Shown here: one piece after another, positions 41,595-50,460 of the stretch | How the letters are laid out: each line of letters starts with the position of its first letter | How positions within the stretch are numbered: position 1 is the first letter of the stretch | Origin: Devosia sp. | Lineage (GTDB): Bacteria; Pseudomonadota; Alphaproteobacteria; Rhizobiales; Devosiaceae | Length of the DNA stretch: 64,000 bases | Direction: 5' to 3' | NCBI GenBank assembly: GCA_028290665.1 | Contig: JAQGJK010000003.1 | Coordinates: 1-64,000 of the forward strand | Notes under the pieces: generated by a model | Seen by the model: the letters and a program-made list of their open reading frames with translations, nothing else | What the model was told of the DNA's origin: nothing | Database searches by the model: none | Program-made: the position numbers and the translations under genes

Positions 41595-43106
41595 ATGGAC
41601 GAACTTATGCCCCTGTCACAGCGCCTGATTGTCCGCTCGTCGATATTGCTGCTCCTCCTGGGGCTTGTGGCGCTCTTACTGATTGTCGGCACAACAATCT
41701 GGCTTGCGGAACGCTCGCAATCTTATTTCTCGGAGGTCATCGAGGCACGCGACGCTCGTTCAGCGACCGTCGAGCTCCGCAATGCTGTGATAACTGCAGA
41801 GTCGAGCCAGCGTGGGTATGTGCTAACCGCCAACGAAATCTATTTGGCGCCTTATGACACGGCGAAAGCGATGGCCTTTCGACAGGTGGATGCCATCACT
41901 GAAATTCTTGATCCATACCCAGAGGCCGCAGCGCCGCTGCAGCGCCTTGTGCAGACGATGCACGACAAGTTTGCAGAGATGGATGAGACGATTTCGCTCA
42001 AGCGTACTCGGCAGGATGCCGAGGCGCTGGCACTGATCCGGACCAATCGCGGCAAGGCGTTAATGGATGAAGCCAATGTGTTTTTCTCGGGCGTCATCCG
42101 CGCTGCCGATGAGCGCCTGACAGCAGGCGTATCCGAGCAGCGGTCCAACGCGACCTGGCTCCGCTGGGTTTCGGTTACCGGCGGCGTGATAATAGTGGCG
42201 GTAGTGGGCGGTGTCGCGCTGGCTGCGGTGCGGTATACGAGGGAACTGGCGCGGACCCGTGACGAGGTGCAAACACTCAATGCCGGTCTCGAAGAGCGGG
42301 TCGCGGAACGGACTGCAAACCTGGTTCAGGCCAATGATGAAATTCAGCGCTTTGCCTACATCGTGACCCACGATCTAAGGGCTCCACTGGTCAACATCAT
42401 GGGTTTCACGAGCGAACTTGAGACCGGTGTTGGCAGCCTCAAAGCGATGATCGAGCGGTTCAGGGGCGATGCCGATCCTGCCGACCCCGTCGTGCGCGAC
42501 GCCGAACTCGCGGCGACCATCGATCTACCTGAAGCAATTGGCTTCATCCGCTCATCGACCAAACGAATGGACCACCTTATCAACGCCATTCTCCGCCTGT
42601 CCCGGGAGGGCGGCCGGGCATTGCGACCCGAAACCTTCGACCTTTCCGAATTGGTCAGTGCAAGCGCTGCCGGGCTGCAACACCAGGTCTCCGAGGCGGA
42701 CGGTGCAATAAGTGTCGCGGTCGCGGTGCCTCCACTCGAAACCGATCGGCTCTCGGTGGAACAGATCGTTGGTAATTTGCTCGACAACGCCGTTAAATAT
42801 CGGGCAAAGGGGCGCCCGCTCCAGGTTGACGTCAAGGCGAAGCTGCTGTCTCGGGATCGCGTCGAGATTACAGTTGCCGACAACGGCCGAGGCATCGCTG
42901 CTCAGGACCTCGAGCGGGTCTTTGAACTATTTCGGCGTGCCGGCGCACAGGATCAACCGGGCGAAGGTATTGGACTTGCCCATGTGCGCACCCTCGTACG
43001 CAACCTTGGAGGGGACATCACCCTTGCCTCGACGCCTGGCGTTGGTACGACATTCAGCCTCACTTTTCCCCGCCGCCTGCAACCGTCCCGGATCCAAGCC
43101 AAATGA
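41595..43106 (+). CDS. CHASE3-domain membrane sensor histidine kinase
   Basis: This 503-residue kinase has membrane helix 1 at about 14-36 and a periplasmic CHASE3-like four-helix sensor (about 40-180) with LRNAVITAESSQRGYVLTANEIYL, the family hallmark. Helix 2 is at about 190-212, followed by a coiled coil (LNAGLEERVAERTANL) and HisKA with the phospho-His in IVTHDLRAPLVNI. HATPase motifs are NLLDNAVKYRAKG (N), VADNGRGIA (G1) and GEGIGLAHVRTL (G2). The HisKA/HATPase type resembles bacteriophytochrome-class kinases that pair with single-domain regulators, and one follows with a 4-bp overlap. Confidence 0.93.
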   Translation: MDELMPLSQRLIVRSSILLLLLGLVALLLIVGTTIWLAERSQSYFSEVIEARDARSATVELRNAVITAESSQRGYVLTANEIYLAPYDTAKAMAFRQVDAITEILDPYPEAAAPLQRLVQTMHDKFAEMDETISLKRTRQDAEALALIRTNRGKALMDEANVFFSGVIRAADERLTAGVSEQRSNATWLRWVSVTGGVIIVAVVGGVALAAVRYTRELARTRDEVQTLNAGLEERVAERTANLVQANDEIQRFAYIVTHDLRAPLVNIMGFTSELETGVGSLKAMIERFRGDADPADPVVRDAELAATIDLPEAIGFIRSSTKRMDHLINAILRLSREGGRALRPETFDLSELVSASAAGLQHQVSEADGAISVAVAVPPLETDRLSVEQIVGNLLDNAVKYRAKGRPLQVDVKAKLLSRDRVEITVADNGRGIAAQDLERVFELFRRAGAQDQPGEGIGLAHVRTLVRNLGGDITLASTPGVGTTFSLTFPRRLQPSRIQAK

Positions 43107-43549
43107 GCGATCTCGCAAACCCCGTCACCATCGTCATGATAGAAGATGACGAAGGCCACGCCCGCCTCATCGAAAAGAACATCCGCCGCGCCGGCGTCAA
43201 TAACGAGATCGTGCCATTCGTCAACGGCACCGAGGCGCTGGCCTATCTGCTTGGAGCGGACGGCTCGGGTGAAGTCAGTGCGCGCCGCCACCTGTTGATC
43301 CTGCTCGATCTCAATCTGCCAGATATGGGCGGCGTCGACATTCTGATGCAGGTCAAAACCAATATGCACTTGAAGCGCTCCCCGGTGGTCGTATTGACCA
43401 CTACGGACGACCAGAACGAAATCCAGCGCTGCTATGATCTCGGCGCCAACGTCTATATCACCAAGCCGGTCAGCTATGAGGGCTTTGCCAATGCGATCCG
43501 GCAACTGGGGTTGTTTTTCTCGGTAATTCAGATTCCGGAAACTGCTTAA
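43103..43549 (+). CDS. Single-domain response regulator (Rcp1/CheY-like)
   Basis: This 148-residue stand-alone receiver has acidic pocket D15/D16 in MIEDDEGHARL, phospho-acceptor D69 in LLILLDLNLPDMGG, a switch Thr in VVLTTTDDQ and Lys in YITKPV. There is no output domain. The insertion around residues 50-62 (GADGSGEVSARRH) is typical of Rcp1-type regulators paired with phytochrome-like kinases. It is translationally coupled to the CHASE3 kinase (ATGA overlap) and lies 4 bp before a receiver-kinase fusion, suggesting a relay. Confidence 0.94.
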   Translation: MSDLANPVTIVMIEDDEGHARLIEKNIRRAGVNNEIVPFVNGTEALAYLLGADGSGEVSARRHLLILLDLNLPDMGGVDILMQVKTNMHLKRSPVVVLTTTDDQNEIQRCYDLGANVYITKPVSYEGFANAIRQLGLFFSVIQIPETA

Positions 43550-43553
43550 GCTC

Positions 43554-44597
43554 ATGGACCAGACGGCAATTCGAGTCCTCTATATTGACGACGATGTTGC
43601 GTTGGTACGCCTGGTGCAGAAGTCGCTCGGCCGGCAAGGCTTTGAAGTTCGGCACGCAGCGAGTGGGGACGATGCGCTTGTTCAACTCGAAACCGGCGGC
43701 ATCGACGTCATTGCGCTTGATCACTACCTCGCCGGCTTCACCGGCCTTGAGTTCCTCGGGCAACTGCACTCGGTCGGTAGCGTCATTCCCGTGGTTTATG
43801 TGACGGGTTCGTCCGAAATGAATGTCGCCGTTGCCGCTCTGAAAGCCGGCGCCGCCGATTTCGTCCCCAAGACTGTTGGCGATGATTTTCTGACGCTGTT
43901 GATGTCCGCTCTGAGGCAAGCTGTTGCCAAGAGCCGGTTGCAGGCGGAAAAAGAGGCTGCCGAACGCGACGTACGCATTGCGCGAGACCGAGCGGAGGTG
44001 CTGCTCGCCGAGGTCAATCATCGCGTCGCCAACAGCCTGGCAATGGTCGCCTCGCTGGTCAGCCTGCAGGCCAACGCGGTTTCCGACCAGGTCGCCAAAG
44101 ATGCCCTCGCTGAAACGCAGGCCCGGATCTTTGCAATTTCCCTCGTGCACAAGCGGCTCTACAGCGCGGGCGATGTTCGTTTCGTTGACCTCGACGAATA
44201 TCTGTCGGGTCTCCTCGAGCACCTCGAAACTTCGATGCATGATAAAGGGCACGGCGCCAAGCTCTCGTGCACCTTCGATCCGCTTAGGCTACAGACCGAT
44301 GCCAGTATTAACCTTGGCGTTGTCGTCACGGAATGGGTCATTAACGCGTTCAAGTATGCCTATCCCGACAGCATCGGCGAAGTTCGCGTCCTGTTGCGCC
44401 AACTACCCGAGGGACGCGTCGAACTGTCGGTCGAAGACGATGGTATCGGGCGGGGCATCGTTACGCCGGCGCGGGGGACGGGGCTGGGGACGCGTATTGT
44501 CAAGGCCATGGCAGCCAGCATGCAAGCCGATATCGAATACCTCGATCGCAATCCCGGTACGGTCGCTCGTCTAACATTTCCGTTGCTCGCGGACTGA
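43554..44597 (+). CDS. Receiver domain fused to HisKA_2 histidine kinase
   Basis: This 347-residue soluble protein has an N-terminal receiver (residues 6-122) with D12-D14 and phospho-acceptor D56 in VIALDHYLAGFTG, then a coiled coil (about 122-150). The HisKA_2 domain carries the phospho-His in LAEVNHRVANSLAMVASLVSLQ, and the HATPase has EWVINAFKYAYP and VEDDGIGRG. Such response-regulator kinases usually pass phosphate on to further regulators such as the general stress response. Being third in the operon, it may be fed by the CHASE3 kinase. A short CTGAC/GTCAG repeat follows the stop. Confidence 0.92.
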   Translation: MDQTAIRVLYIDDDVALVRLVQKSLGRQGFEVRHAASGDDALVQLETGGIDVIALDHYLAGFTGLEFLGQLHSVGSVIPVVYVTGSSEMNVAVAALKAGAADFVPKTVGDDFLTLLMSALRQAVAKSRLQAEKEAAERDVRIARDRAEVLLAEVNHRVANSLAMVASLVSLQANAVSDQVAKDALAETQARIFAISLVHKRLYSAGDVRFVDLDEYLSGLLEHLETSMHDKGHGAKLSCTFDPLRLQTDASINLGVVVTEWVINAFKYAYPDSIGEVRVLLRQLPEGRVELSVEDDGIGRGIVTPARGTGLGTRIVKAMAASMQADIEYLDRNPGTVARLTFPLLAD

Positions 44598-44698
44598 CCC
44601 GCAAAAGTCAGACCAAATCCGCCTGGAGGCGATAGTCAAAGGCGGGAACGGGCGGTAGGCTGCGGTTCGCGCCCTGAAGTCTGCGCCGGATCGCCGCA

Positions 44699-45856
44699 AT
44701 GCTTAGAAATCTCTCGCGTCACGTTTTCAGCCGATCCGTTGTCGGGCTTTTGCTCGCGCTTCCCTTGCTGTCCTTAGCAACGGGAGCGGCAGGACAGGAG
44801 GGCCCGCCTGGTATTACCGTGCCAACGGCGTTCCCGCCGTTCGATCCTACGGCCCCAGCCTGTACGGTGCCGCCTGGCTTGCAACGCATTCTTGCCTTCG
44901 CCCAAGACAATGAACGTGAATTCATCGCGGGTGTTGGTTTTGGTCTAGCCGCTGCGGCGAAAGATCGTGGGATCGAGTACCGTGTGGCGCTGGCCGACAA
45001 CGATCCGGCGCTCATGATCGCACAAGTCGAGGGGTTTCTCGCAGACAAGGTGGGCGCCCTGGTTGCCGCGCCCGTCGATCCGAGTTCGCTTGCTCATAGC
45101 CTTCAGCAGGTGATCTGGTCAGGTGGTTATGTTGGCACTGTCGTGCCGCCGCCCGCGACATCGCTGCTCAACGCGCCGCAATATCTTACGGGCAAGGTTC
45201 TGGGCGACGCGGCCGCAGCGTACATCGTCGACCATTTTGGCGGTAAGGCCAATGTCGTGTTGCTCACGCACGATAATCTGCAGTTCCTCGCCCCGCGTTT
45301 CGTTGCAATGCGCGATGCGCTGCGAGACTTACCTGGCGTCACCATCGTCGCGGACATTTCACCTGCAACGGTAGACGAAGCCGGAGGCGAAGCGACGATG
45401 CGCACTGTTTTGCTCGCCAATCCGTCAGTCGATGTTGTGCTTGGCGCCGACACCGTCGTCCTAGGTGCCCTTGCGGCTCTGCGAGCAGCCGGCAAGGATC
45501 GGCCCGACCAATTCCTTGGGGGTATCGATGGTGAACCGGATGCGATCGCAGAGATCATGCAGCCCGGCAGCCCCTACAAAACCAGCATAAGCTTGGCCTC
45601 GCCAGTGTTCGGCTATGCAATGGGCCAGCATGCAGCTGACTGGTTGGATGGAAAAAGCATTCCCCAAGCCATGGATATCCTGCCAACGGCATTGAGCCTC
45701 GATAACATCGATCAATACAAAGCAGACATCGCCGACCCGGCTGCCGTTTATTTAGACCCGGAGCGCCGCGACGCCTACCTCAAGATGTACGGCAACATCT
45801 GCTTTGACACCCGGGACCAGTACGTGAACTTTCCCTGGTCGTCGGAATCTAGATAA
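44699..45856 (+). CDS. Sugar-type periplasmic binding protein without an adjacent ABC transporter
   Basis: This 385-residue protein has a signal peptide (about residues 1-33, ending TGAAGQ) and a type I periplasmic-binding fold of the ribose/LacI class: IEYRVALADNDPALMIAQVEGFLADKVGALVAAPVDPSSL near residue 110, then DVVLGADTVVLGALAALRAAGK and FLGGIDGEPDAIAEI. Two Cys residues (CTVPPG near 55 and ICFDT near 366) may pair. There is no permease or ATPase nearby. It directly follows a sensor-kinase operon, so it may present a ligand to the CHASE3 kinase, or serve a transporter elsewhere. A hairpin overlapping its stop codon ends the unit. Confidence 0.87.
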   Translation: MLRNLSRHVFSRSVVGLLLALPLLSLATGAAGQEGPPGITVPTAFPPFDPTAPACTVPPGLQRILAFAQDNEREFIAGVGFGLAAAAKDRGIEYRVALADNDPALMIAQVEGFLADKVGALVAAPVDPSSLAHSLQQVIWSGGYVGTVVPPPATSLLNAPQYLTGKVLGDAAAAYIVDHFGGKANVVLLTHDNLQFLAPRFVAMRDALRDLPGVTIVADISPATVDEAGGEATMRTVLLANPSVDVVLGADTVVLGALAALRAAGKDRPDQFLGGIDGEPDAIAEIMQPGSPYKTSISLASPVFGYAMGQHAADWLDGKSIPQAMDILPTALSLDNIDQYKADIADPAAVYLDPERRDAYLKMYGNICFDTRDQYVNFPWSSESR

Positions 45857-45875
45857 CGGTCATCGCCGACCGTTA
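45854..45875 (+). terminator. Hairpin overlapping the binding-protein stop codon
   Basis: TAACGGTC (45854-45861) and GACCGTTA (45868-45875) form a perfect 8-bp stem with a 6-nt loop; the TAA stop begins the stem. No long T-run follows. Likely the end of the signalling transcript. Confidence 0.55.
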
Positions 45876-46917
45876 CAAATGTCCTGCTAACTCACGCGTA
45901 GTCCTGCGCACAAATGTCAGGACTCACAGAGGCTTAGGGCGTCTGCATGATGTGTGACGGTGGCCATGAGCCAGCCGGGGAGGCGGGTTCAAAATCTGTG
46001 GTCATTAGAGCCGCGCCCGGTCGTCCCCAACGCCTGCGATAAACCCGAAATTGGCTAGGGGGCGTCTGCGATGATTGGAACAGAGTCCACTGCTCTATGG
46101 TAGTTGGTAAGCATCAGGTCGCTGCCGATCCGAACCCCGTGCCGAAAAATCGCCTACCAGATTCCTGACGCGCGGCAGACAGGTCGCGGCGGCCAATCTG
46201 AGCTCTATGTGCGAGTCGAGATCAGCGCCGATAATCTTCCTGGTGGGCATCGTCGGGTCGCTGTGAATCAACAGCGCTTTCGGCTCGGTGACATTCTCGT
46301 GAAACGGCGGGTTCCGCCCGATCGCCGCGTCCGAAGTTTGCGGCGGGCTTTTCGCGTAGGTCGAACCCTGGAGCGAGCAGGTTCAGCCCAGGTTTCATGG
46401 TCAGCGGATCGACGCCTAGAGGCGCAACCGGTGCGAGCGCTTCGCGCTCAGTTCGGTAGCGGCAGCCACGTTGTGCGCGAGTTCTGGAGGCAGGTAGCTG
46501 CATTGCAGCAGATGCATAGGTGGCATCTCGAACACCACCTATCCCGTTCGTCACCAGCTTTTTAGTTGTCGCCCACTATCGTGCAACCCCTAGGAAATGC
46601 AGCCGCTTGGCACTCAGCGAGTAGCCAGTCCGACTCCGGAATGGTGATCAAATTCGTCCCCACCGTCTGCCTAGAATTCCGGTGATTACGGTCGACCTCA
46701 GGCTATGGACATCCATTAAGCAGTGTGGTTTCTTGCACATAAGTTAGGCAAACCACCCTTCCGCGGCTTGTCGAAACTCACTGGATGACCACGCAGCTGT
46801 CTCGACGGCCATGGCTGCGAAGCGTTCTAGGCTCGAGGGGTTGAGACCCTTCACGTCATCCTTGTTGAACAACGGCATGCGGCGATGAGCCGGATGGCGA
46901 GCAACAGGGAACGCTGG
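45876..46917. other. One-kilobase stretch without an intact gene
   Basis: No intact frame resembles a known protein. The interior (46095-46530) has traces of a degraded minus-strand gene, listed separately. The last 200 bp should contain the promoter of the amidohydrolase operon. Confidence 0.4.
46095..46530 (-). pseudogene. Possible multiply frameshifted gene remnant, family unknown
   Basis: Read on the minus strand, protein-like pieces succeed one another in different frames: PPELAHNVAAATELSA, then APLGVDPLTMKPGLNLLAPGF, then IGRNPPFHENVTEPKALLIH continuing to ADLDSHIELRLA and a stop at 46095-46097. Pieces two and three join near 46320-46330. The sequence looks like real protein rather than random frame, but I do not recognise the family, and chance cannot be excluded. 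Confidence 0.25.
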
Positions 46918-48462
46918 ATGACTGCGCTGCTGATCCGCAATGGTTGGGTGTTTACCAACGACGCCGCCAAATCCATCATCGATGGCGGCGACGTGCTGGT
47001 GGTCGACGACAAGATCGTCGCTGTTGGCAAAGACCTCGCCCAACAGGCTGCGGCCTATCCCGAAATCAAGATCATCGACGCCGGCAATCGCCTGGTGCTG
47101 CCGGGGTTCGTCGATGCGCATATGCATTCGAACGAAGGCTTCGAGATGGGGCGGTACGACAACCTGCCACTCGAAATCTGGCTGTCCGAAGTTTACCCGC
47201 CGTTTCACAATTCGACGCTGTCGGCCCGCGATAAATATCTCCGCGCCATGCTGGTCGGCATCGTTTCCGTCCGCTCGGGAGTCACCACCCTGCAGGATGA
47301 CGTGATCAATCTGGGCTTCAAGCCCGACATGGTCGACGCCACCGCTTCTGCGTATCGCGACCTAGGACTGCGCGGCTGGATTACTGCCTCGATGTGGGAC
47401 GAGAGCTTTTGCGACAGCCTGCCGTTCCTCCGCCAGACCATGCCGGGCGACCTCGTCGCGGCGCTCGATGCCTTGCCATTGCCCGGGCGGGACGAGCAAC
47501 TTGCCCTGTTCCGGGAGTTGCATGGTAACTGGCACGACCAGGACAATATGCGCATCATTCTGGGGCCGTGCGGCCCGCAGCGCTGCTCGCGGGACCTGCT
47601 CGAAGCTGTAGCGGATCTCTCGGCGTCGATGGATTTGCCGATCCACTGCCATGTGCTCGAAACCCGTACCCAGGCTGTTACCGGCCAGGAAAAATATGGC
47701 CGCACGCTGGTGCAATATCTCAAGGACACCGGCTGTCTTACCCATCGACTGACGATGAACCACGCCGTCTGGCTGACGGACGCCGACATCGCGATGATGG
47801 GCGACGCCCACGTCTCGATCACTCACAATCCGCTGGCCAATCTCAAGCTCGGCTCTGGCGTCGCGCCGGTGCGGCAATTGCTGAACGCCGGGGTCAATGT
47901 GGCGTTGGGCTGTGACGGCGTCGCCTCGGCCGACACCGCGGATATGTTCGAGGCGTTCAAGGCCGCCGCCATGCTGCACAAGATCGGCACGCATGATTAT
48001 CACGAGTGGATTTCGGCCCATGAGGTGATGCAGATGGCAACGCTGGCGGGCGCACGCTCGAGCCTGATGGAGCATCAGGTTGGCTCGTTCGAAGTCGGCA
48101 AACAGGCCGATATCATCCTGCTCGACCGCAAGGCCTGGGGCTTTATCCCCTTGCACGATCCGGTCCAGCAAATCGCCTTCAGCGCCAGTTCGGAGTCCGT
48201 CCGCACCTCGATCATCGCCGGCCGCATCGTGATGGAAGAACGCAAGCTGACCTTCGTCGACGAAGAGGCGTTGCGCGAGGAAATCTCCGAGTCCGCCGAG
48301 CGGTTCCGCCGCGAGGAATGCCCGGCGATGACGCGCCATGCGGCAACGGTCCGGCCGTGGCTCGATGACATGCACACGGCCGCCACGTCCCGCGATGTTG
48401 GCCTCGGCTCGTCGGCACGCCGGGTGCCACCCAATCAGGCCGGCCGGAGCCCGCTGCCATGA
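46918..48462 (+). CDS. Metal-dependent amidohydrolase (chlorohydrolase/deaminase class)
   Basis: This TIM-barrel hydrolase has 514 residues from ATG 46918; AGGGAA lies before it, and ATG 46885 is an alternative. The metal site is intact: H68 and H70 in VDAHMHSNE, His in HCHVLETRTQ, His in NHAVWL and Asp in GCDGVAS. Relatives deaminate or dehalogenate purines, triazines or 5-methylthioadenosine, or open cyclic amides. The C-terminal composite domain ends KQADIILLDRKAWGF, then a helical tail. It overlaps the first creatininase gene by 4 bp and heads an operon with an ABC importer. The substrate is probably a nitrogen heterocycle; this is inference. Confidence 0.9.
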   Translation: MTALLIRNGWVFTNDAAKSIIDGGDVLVVDDKIVAVGKDLAQQAAAYPEIKIIDAGNRLVLPGFVDAHMHSNEGFEMGRYDNLPLEIWLSEVYPPFHNSTLSARDKYLRAMLVGIVSVRSGVTTLQDDVINLGFKPDMVDATASAYRDLGLRGWITASMWDESFCDSLPFLRQTMPGDLVAALDALPLPGRDEQLALFRELHGNWHDQDNMRIILGPCGPQRCSRDLLEAVADLSASMDLPIHCHVLETRTQAVTGQEKYGRTLVQYLKDTGCLTHRLTMNHAVWLTDADIAMMGDAHVSITHNPLANLKLGSGVAPVRQLLNAGVNVALGCDGVASADTADMFEAFKAAAMLHKIGTHDYHEWISAHEVMQMATLAGARSSLMEHQVGSFEVGKQADIILLDRKAWGFIPLHDPVQQIAFSASSESVRTSIIAGRIVMEERKLTFVDEEALREEISESAERFRREECPAMTRHAATVRPWLDDMHTAATSRDVGLGSSARRVPPNQAGRSPLP

Positions 48463-49259
48463 GCCGGTACTGGATCGAGCAATCCAGCCGCCAGATCGCG
48501 GCCTTCGACAAATCGGCGGTCTGCGTCCTGCCGGTGGCAGCGGTGGAGCAGCATGGACCGCATTTGCCGGTGGGCGTCGATGCGCTGATCAATCGCGGCA
48601 TCATTGGCCGCATGCTGGAATCCTTGCCCGCATCGGTACCAGCCTTGATTCTGCCCGAACAGAGCATCGGCGCCTCGACCGAGCATCTGCGCTTTCCCGG
48701 CACGCTGTCGCATCGCCATGCGGGCTTGATCGAGCACTGGACCGAATTGCTTGAAACCGTGCACCGGTCTGGGTTCAGCCGGGTGCTGATCTACAATACC
48801 CATGGCGGCAACCGGGACCTGTTTTATCCCATCGCTGTCGACCTGCGCGAGCGCCTCGGCATGCTGGTGGCATTTTCCAGCCGGTCCGATGCCGGCGTGC
48901 CCGAGGTCATTCTCGACCTGCCAGATCTCGGCTTCGACATTCATGCCGGAGCGATCGAAACCTCGATCATGCTGGCGCTGCGGCCAGACCTCGTGGCGCT
49001 GGATGAAATCCGCGATTTCCGGTCCAATGCCATTGGCTTCGAGAGCCGCTTTGCCAAGCTCGGCTCCGGCGTCGGCGGCACGCGAGCGGCCGGTTTTGGC
49101 TGGCTCAGCGGCGATCTCAACTCTTTTGGCGCCTGCGGCAATGCAACCGCCGCCAGCGCCCAAATCGGACACCGGCTCATCGAACACGCGGCCACCACCT
49201 TGGCCAAAGTGATCGAGGACGTCTGGGGTGCAAACGAACTCGTTTCGTCAAACACGTAG
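48459..49259 (+). CDS. Creatininase-family amidohydrolase, copy 1
   Basis: This 266-residue enzyme has the creatininase metal ligands E30 and H32 in VEQHGPHLP, D41 in GVDALIN, a His/Asn pair in YNTHGGNRD and Glu in HAGAIETS. The family includes creatinine amidohydrolase, formamide hydrolases of riboflavin/F420 synthesis (ArfB) and MftE, all acting on small amide or formamide bonds. It is translationally coupled to the amidohydrolase gene and followed by a polyamine-type binding protein gene. A second, clearly paralogous copy lies 4 kb downstream in the same direction. Confidence 0.92.
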   Translation: MSRYWIEQSSRQIAAFDKSAVCVLPVAAVEQHGPHLPVGVDALINRGIIGRMLESLPASVPALILPEQSIGASTEHLRFPGTLSHRHAGLIEHWTELLETVHRSGFSRVLIYNTHGGNRDLFYPIAVDLRERLGMLVAFSSRSDAGVPEVILDLPDLGFDIHAGAIETSIMLALRPDLVALDEIRDFRSNAIGFESRFAKLGSGVGGTRAAGFGWLSGDLNSFGACGNATAASAQIGHRLIEHAATTLAKVIEDVWGANELVSSNT

Positions 49260-49299
49260 TCAATCAGCCGCTGCAAGTCGGCATAACAGGGATCTGAAC

Positions 49300-50340
49300 A
49301 TGAAATACGGACTGAACGGCATCGCTTCACTCGGCCTGTGCGCGGTCATGGCTGCCACCAGCCTGACGCCGGTCCTGGCGCAGGATTTCACCGGCCAGAC
49401 GCTCGTCGTCGGCGTCTGGGGTGGCGATATCGAACGCCTGCTGCGTGAAAACGTCATCGGGCCGCTGGAAGCCGAAACCGGCGCCAAGGTCGAACTGCTG
49501 CTCGGTGGCACCGGCGATCGCGTCGCCAAGATCTATGCGGAAAAAGACAATCCGACCATGGACATCGCCTTCCTCAACATCTTCGAGGCGCCGCAGGCGC
49601 TGGCCGATGGCGTCGTCGTCGCCCCCGATCCGGAACTGCAGATTTTCAAAGACATCTGGCCCGACATGAACAATGGCTGCTACGCCATGTCGCTGGCGGC
49701 GCTCGGCATCGTCTATAACAAGGATGCCTTCGCCACCCCGCCGGAATGGGCCGCTTTGTGGGCGCCCGAACTCAAGGGCAAGATCGCCTTGCCGGCGTTC
49801 CCCGGTTCAGAAGCCAACGGCATCCTCGCCATTGCCGGGCGCCTCGCCGGTGCAGATGAGCATGATGCCGACGCCTCGTTCGCCAAGCTAGCCGAACTCA
49901 AGCCCATCCCGCTGACCTATTCCAACCTCGACGAACTGCTGTCGTTGGTCGACATCGGCGAAGTCGCCGCCGCACCGGTGATCAGCGGCTACGCCATTGC
50001 CGGCATGAAGAATTACGAAAACATCGGCTTTGCCTTCCCGACCGATCCCGGTCCGGTGCTGACCCGCGACATGCTGTGCCTCGTCGCCAACAGCCCAAGC
50101 CCGGAACTGGCGCTGCTGTTCGCTGAAAAGGCGCTCGGTGTCGTTAACCAGACTGCCTATGCCAATGAGCTGTATTTCGGCCCGACCAACAGCAATGTGA
50201 AGCTCGACCCTGAAATCTCCGCGATGCTGATCGACAGCCCGGAGGAAGTCAGCACGCTGACCCAACTCGACTGGCCGTTCCTGATCGAAAACCGCAGCGC
50301 CTGGACCGACCGCTGGAACGCCGAAATCCTCGTCGACTGA
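49300..50340 (+). CDS. Spermidine/putrescine-type ABC transporter substrate-binding protein
   Basis: This 346-residue periplasmic protein (PotD/AfuA class) has a signal peptide ending LTPVLAQ at about residue 27. Family pattern: LVVGVWGGDIERLLRENVIGPLEAETGAKVELLLGG, then ELKGKIALPAFPGSEANG and the late NELYFGPTNSNVKLD. ATG 49300 was chosen; a longer frame would begin in the creatininase gene. A strong hairpin follows the stop, before the permease genes. The ligand is unknown and may be a small cationic or cyclic nitrogen compound consistent with the flanking hydrolases. Confidence 0.92.
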   Translation: MKYGLNGIASLGLCAVMAATSLTPVLAQDFTGQTLVVGVWGGDIERLLRENVIGPLEAETGAKVELLLGGTGDRVAKIYAEKDNPTMDIAFLNIFEAPQALADGVVVAPDPELQIFKDIWPDMNNGCYAMSLAALGIVYNKDAFATPPEWAALWAPELKGKIALPAFPGSEANGILAIAGRLAGADEHDADASFAKLAELKPIPLTYSNLDELLSLVDIGEVAAAPVISGYAIAGMKNYENIGFAFPTDPGPVLTRDMLCLVANSPSPELALLFAEKALGVVNQTAYANELYFGPTNSNVKLDPEISAMLIDSPEEVSTLTQLDWPFLIENRSAWTDRWNAEILVD

Positions 50341-50359
50341 TCGGTCGCTTGTGCCTTCG

Positions 50360-50381
50360 CGGATCGGCCACGGCCGGTCCG
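50360..50381 (+). promoter_or_regulatory. Intercistronic hairpin after the binding-protein gene
   Basis: CGGATCGGCC (50360-50369) pairs with GGCCGGTCCG (50372-50381), 9 of 10 perfect plus one G-T, with a 2-nt loop in the primary reading (in RNA the inner pairs would open). Stable hairpins after ABC binding-protein genes commonly protect the upstream mRNA or partly terminate, raising receptor over permease. That role is inferred here. Confidence 0.5.
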
Positions 50382-50460
50382 CTAATCTCTTGCTTAGCCG
50401 CGTTTTCTTCACGCGAACCGGTGGCCACTTCGCTCGAAAACGCTCTTGGAGACCCGCCTG

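Noticed and set aside
47362-48375. A 337-residue minus-strand frame within the amidohydrolase gene
   Set aside because: Antisense frame with Arg/His-rich low-information sequence; the plus-strand amidohydrolase has an intact metal site.
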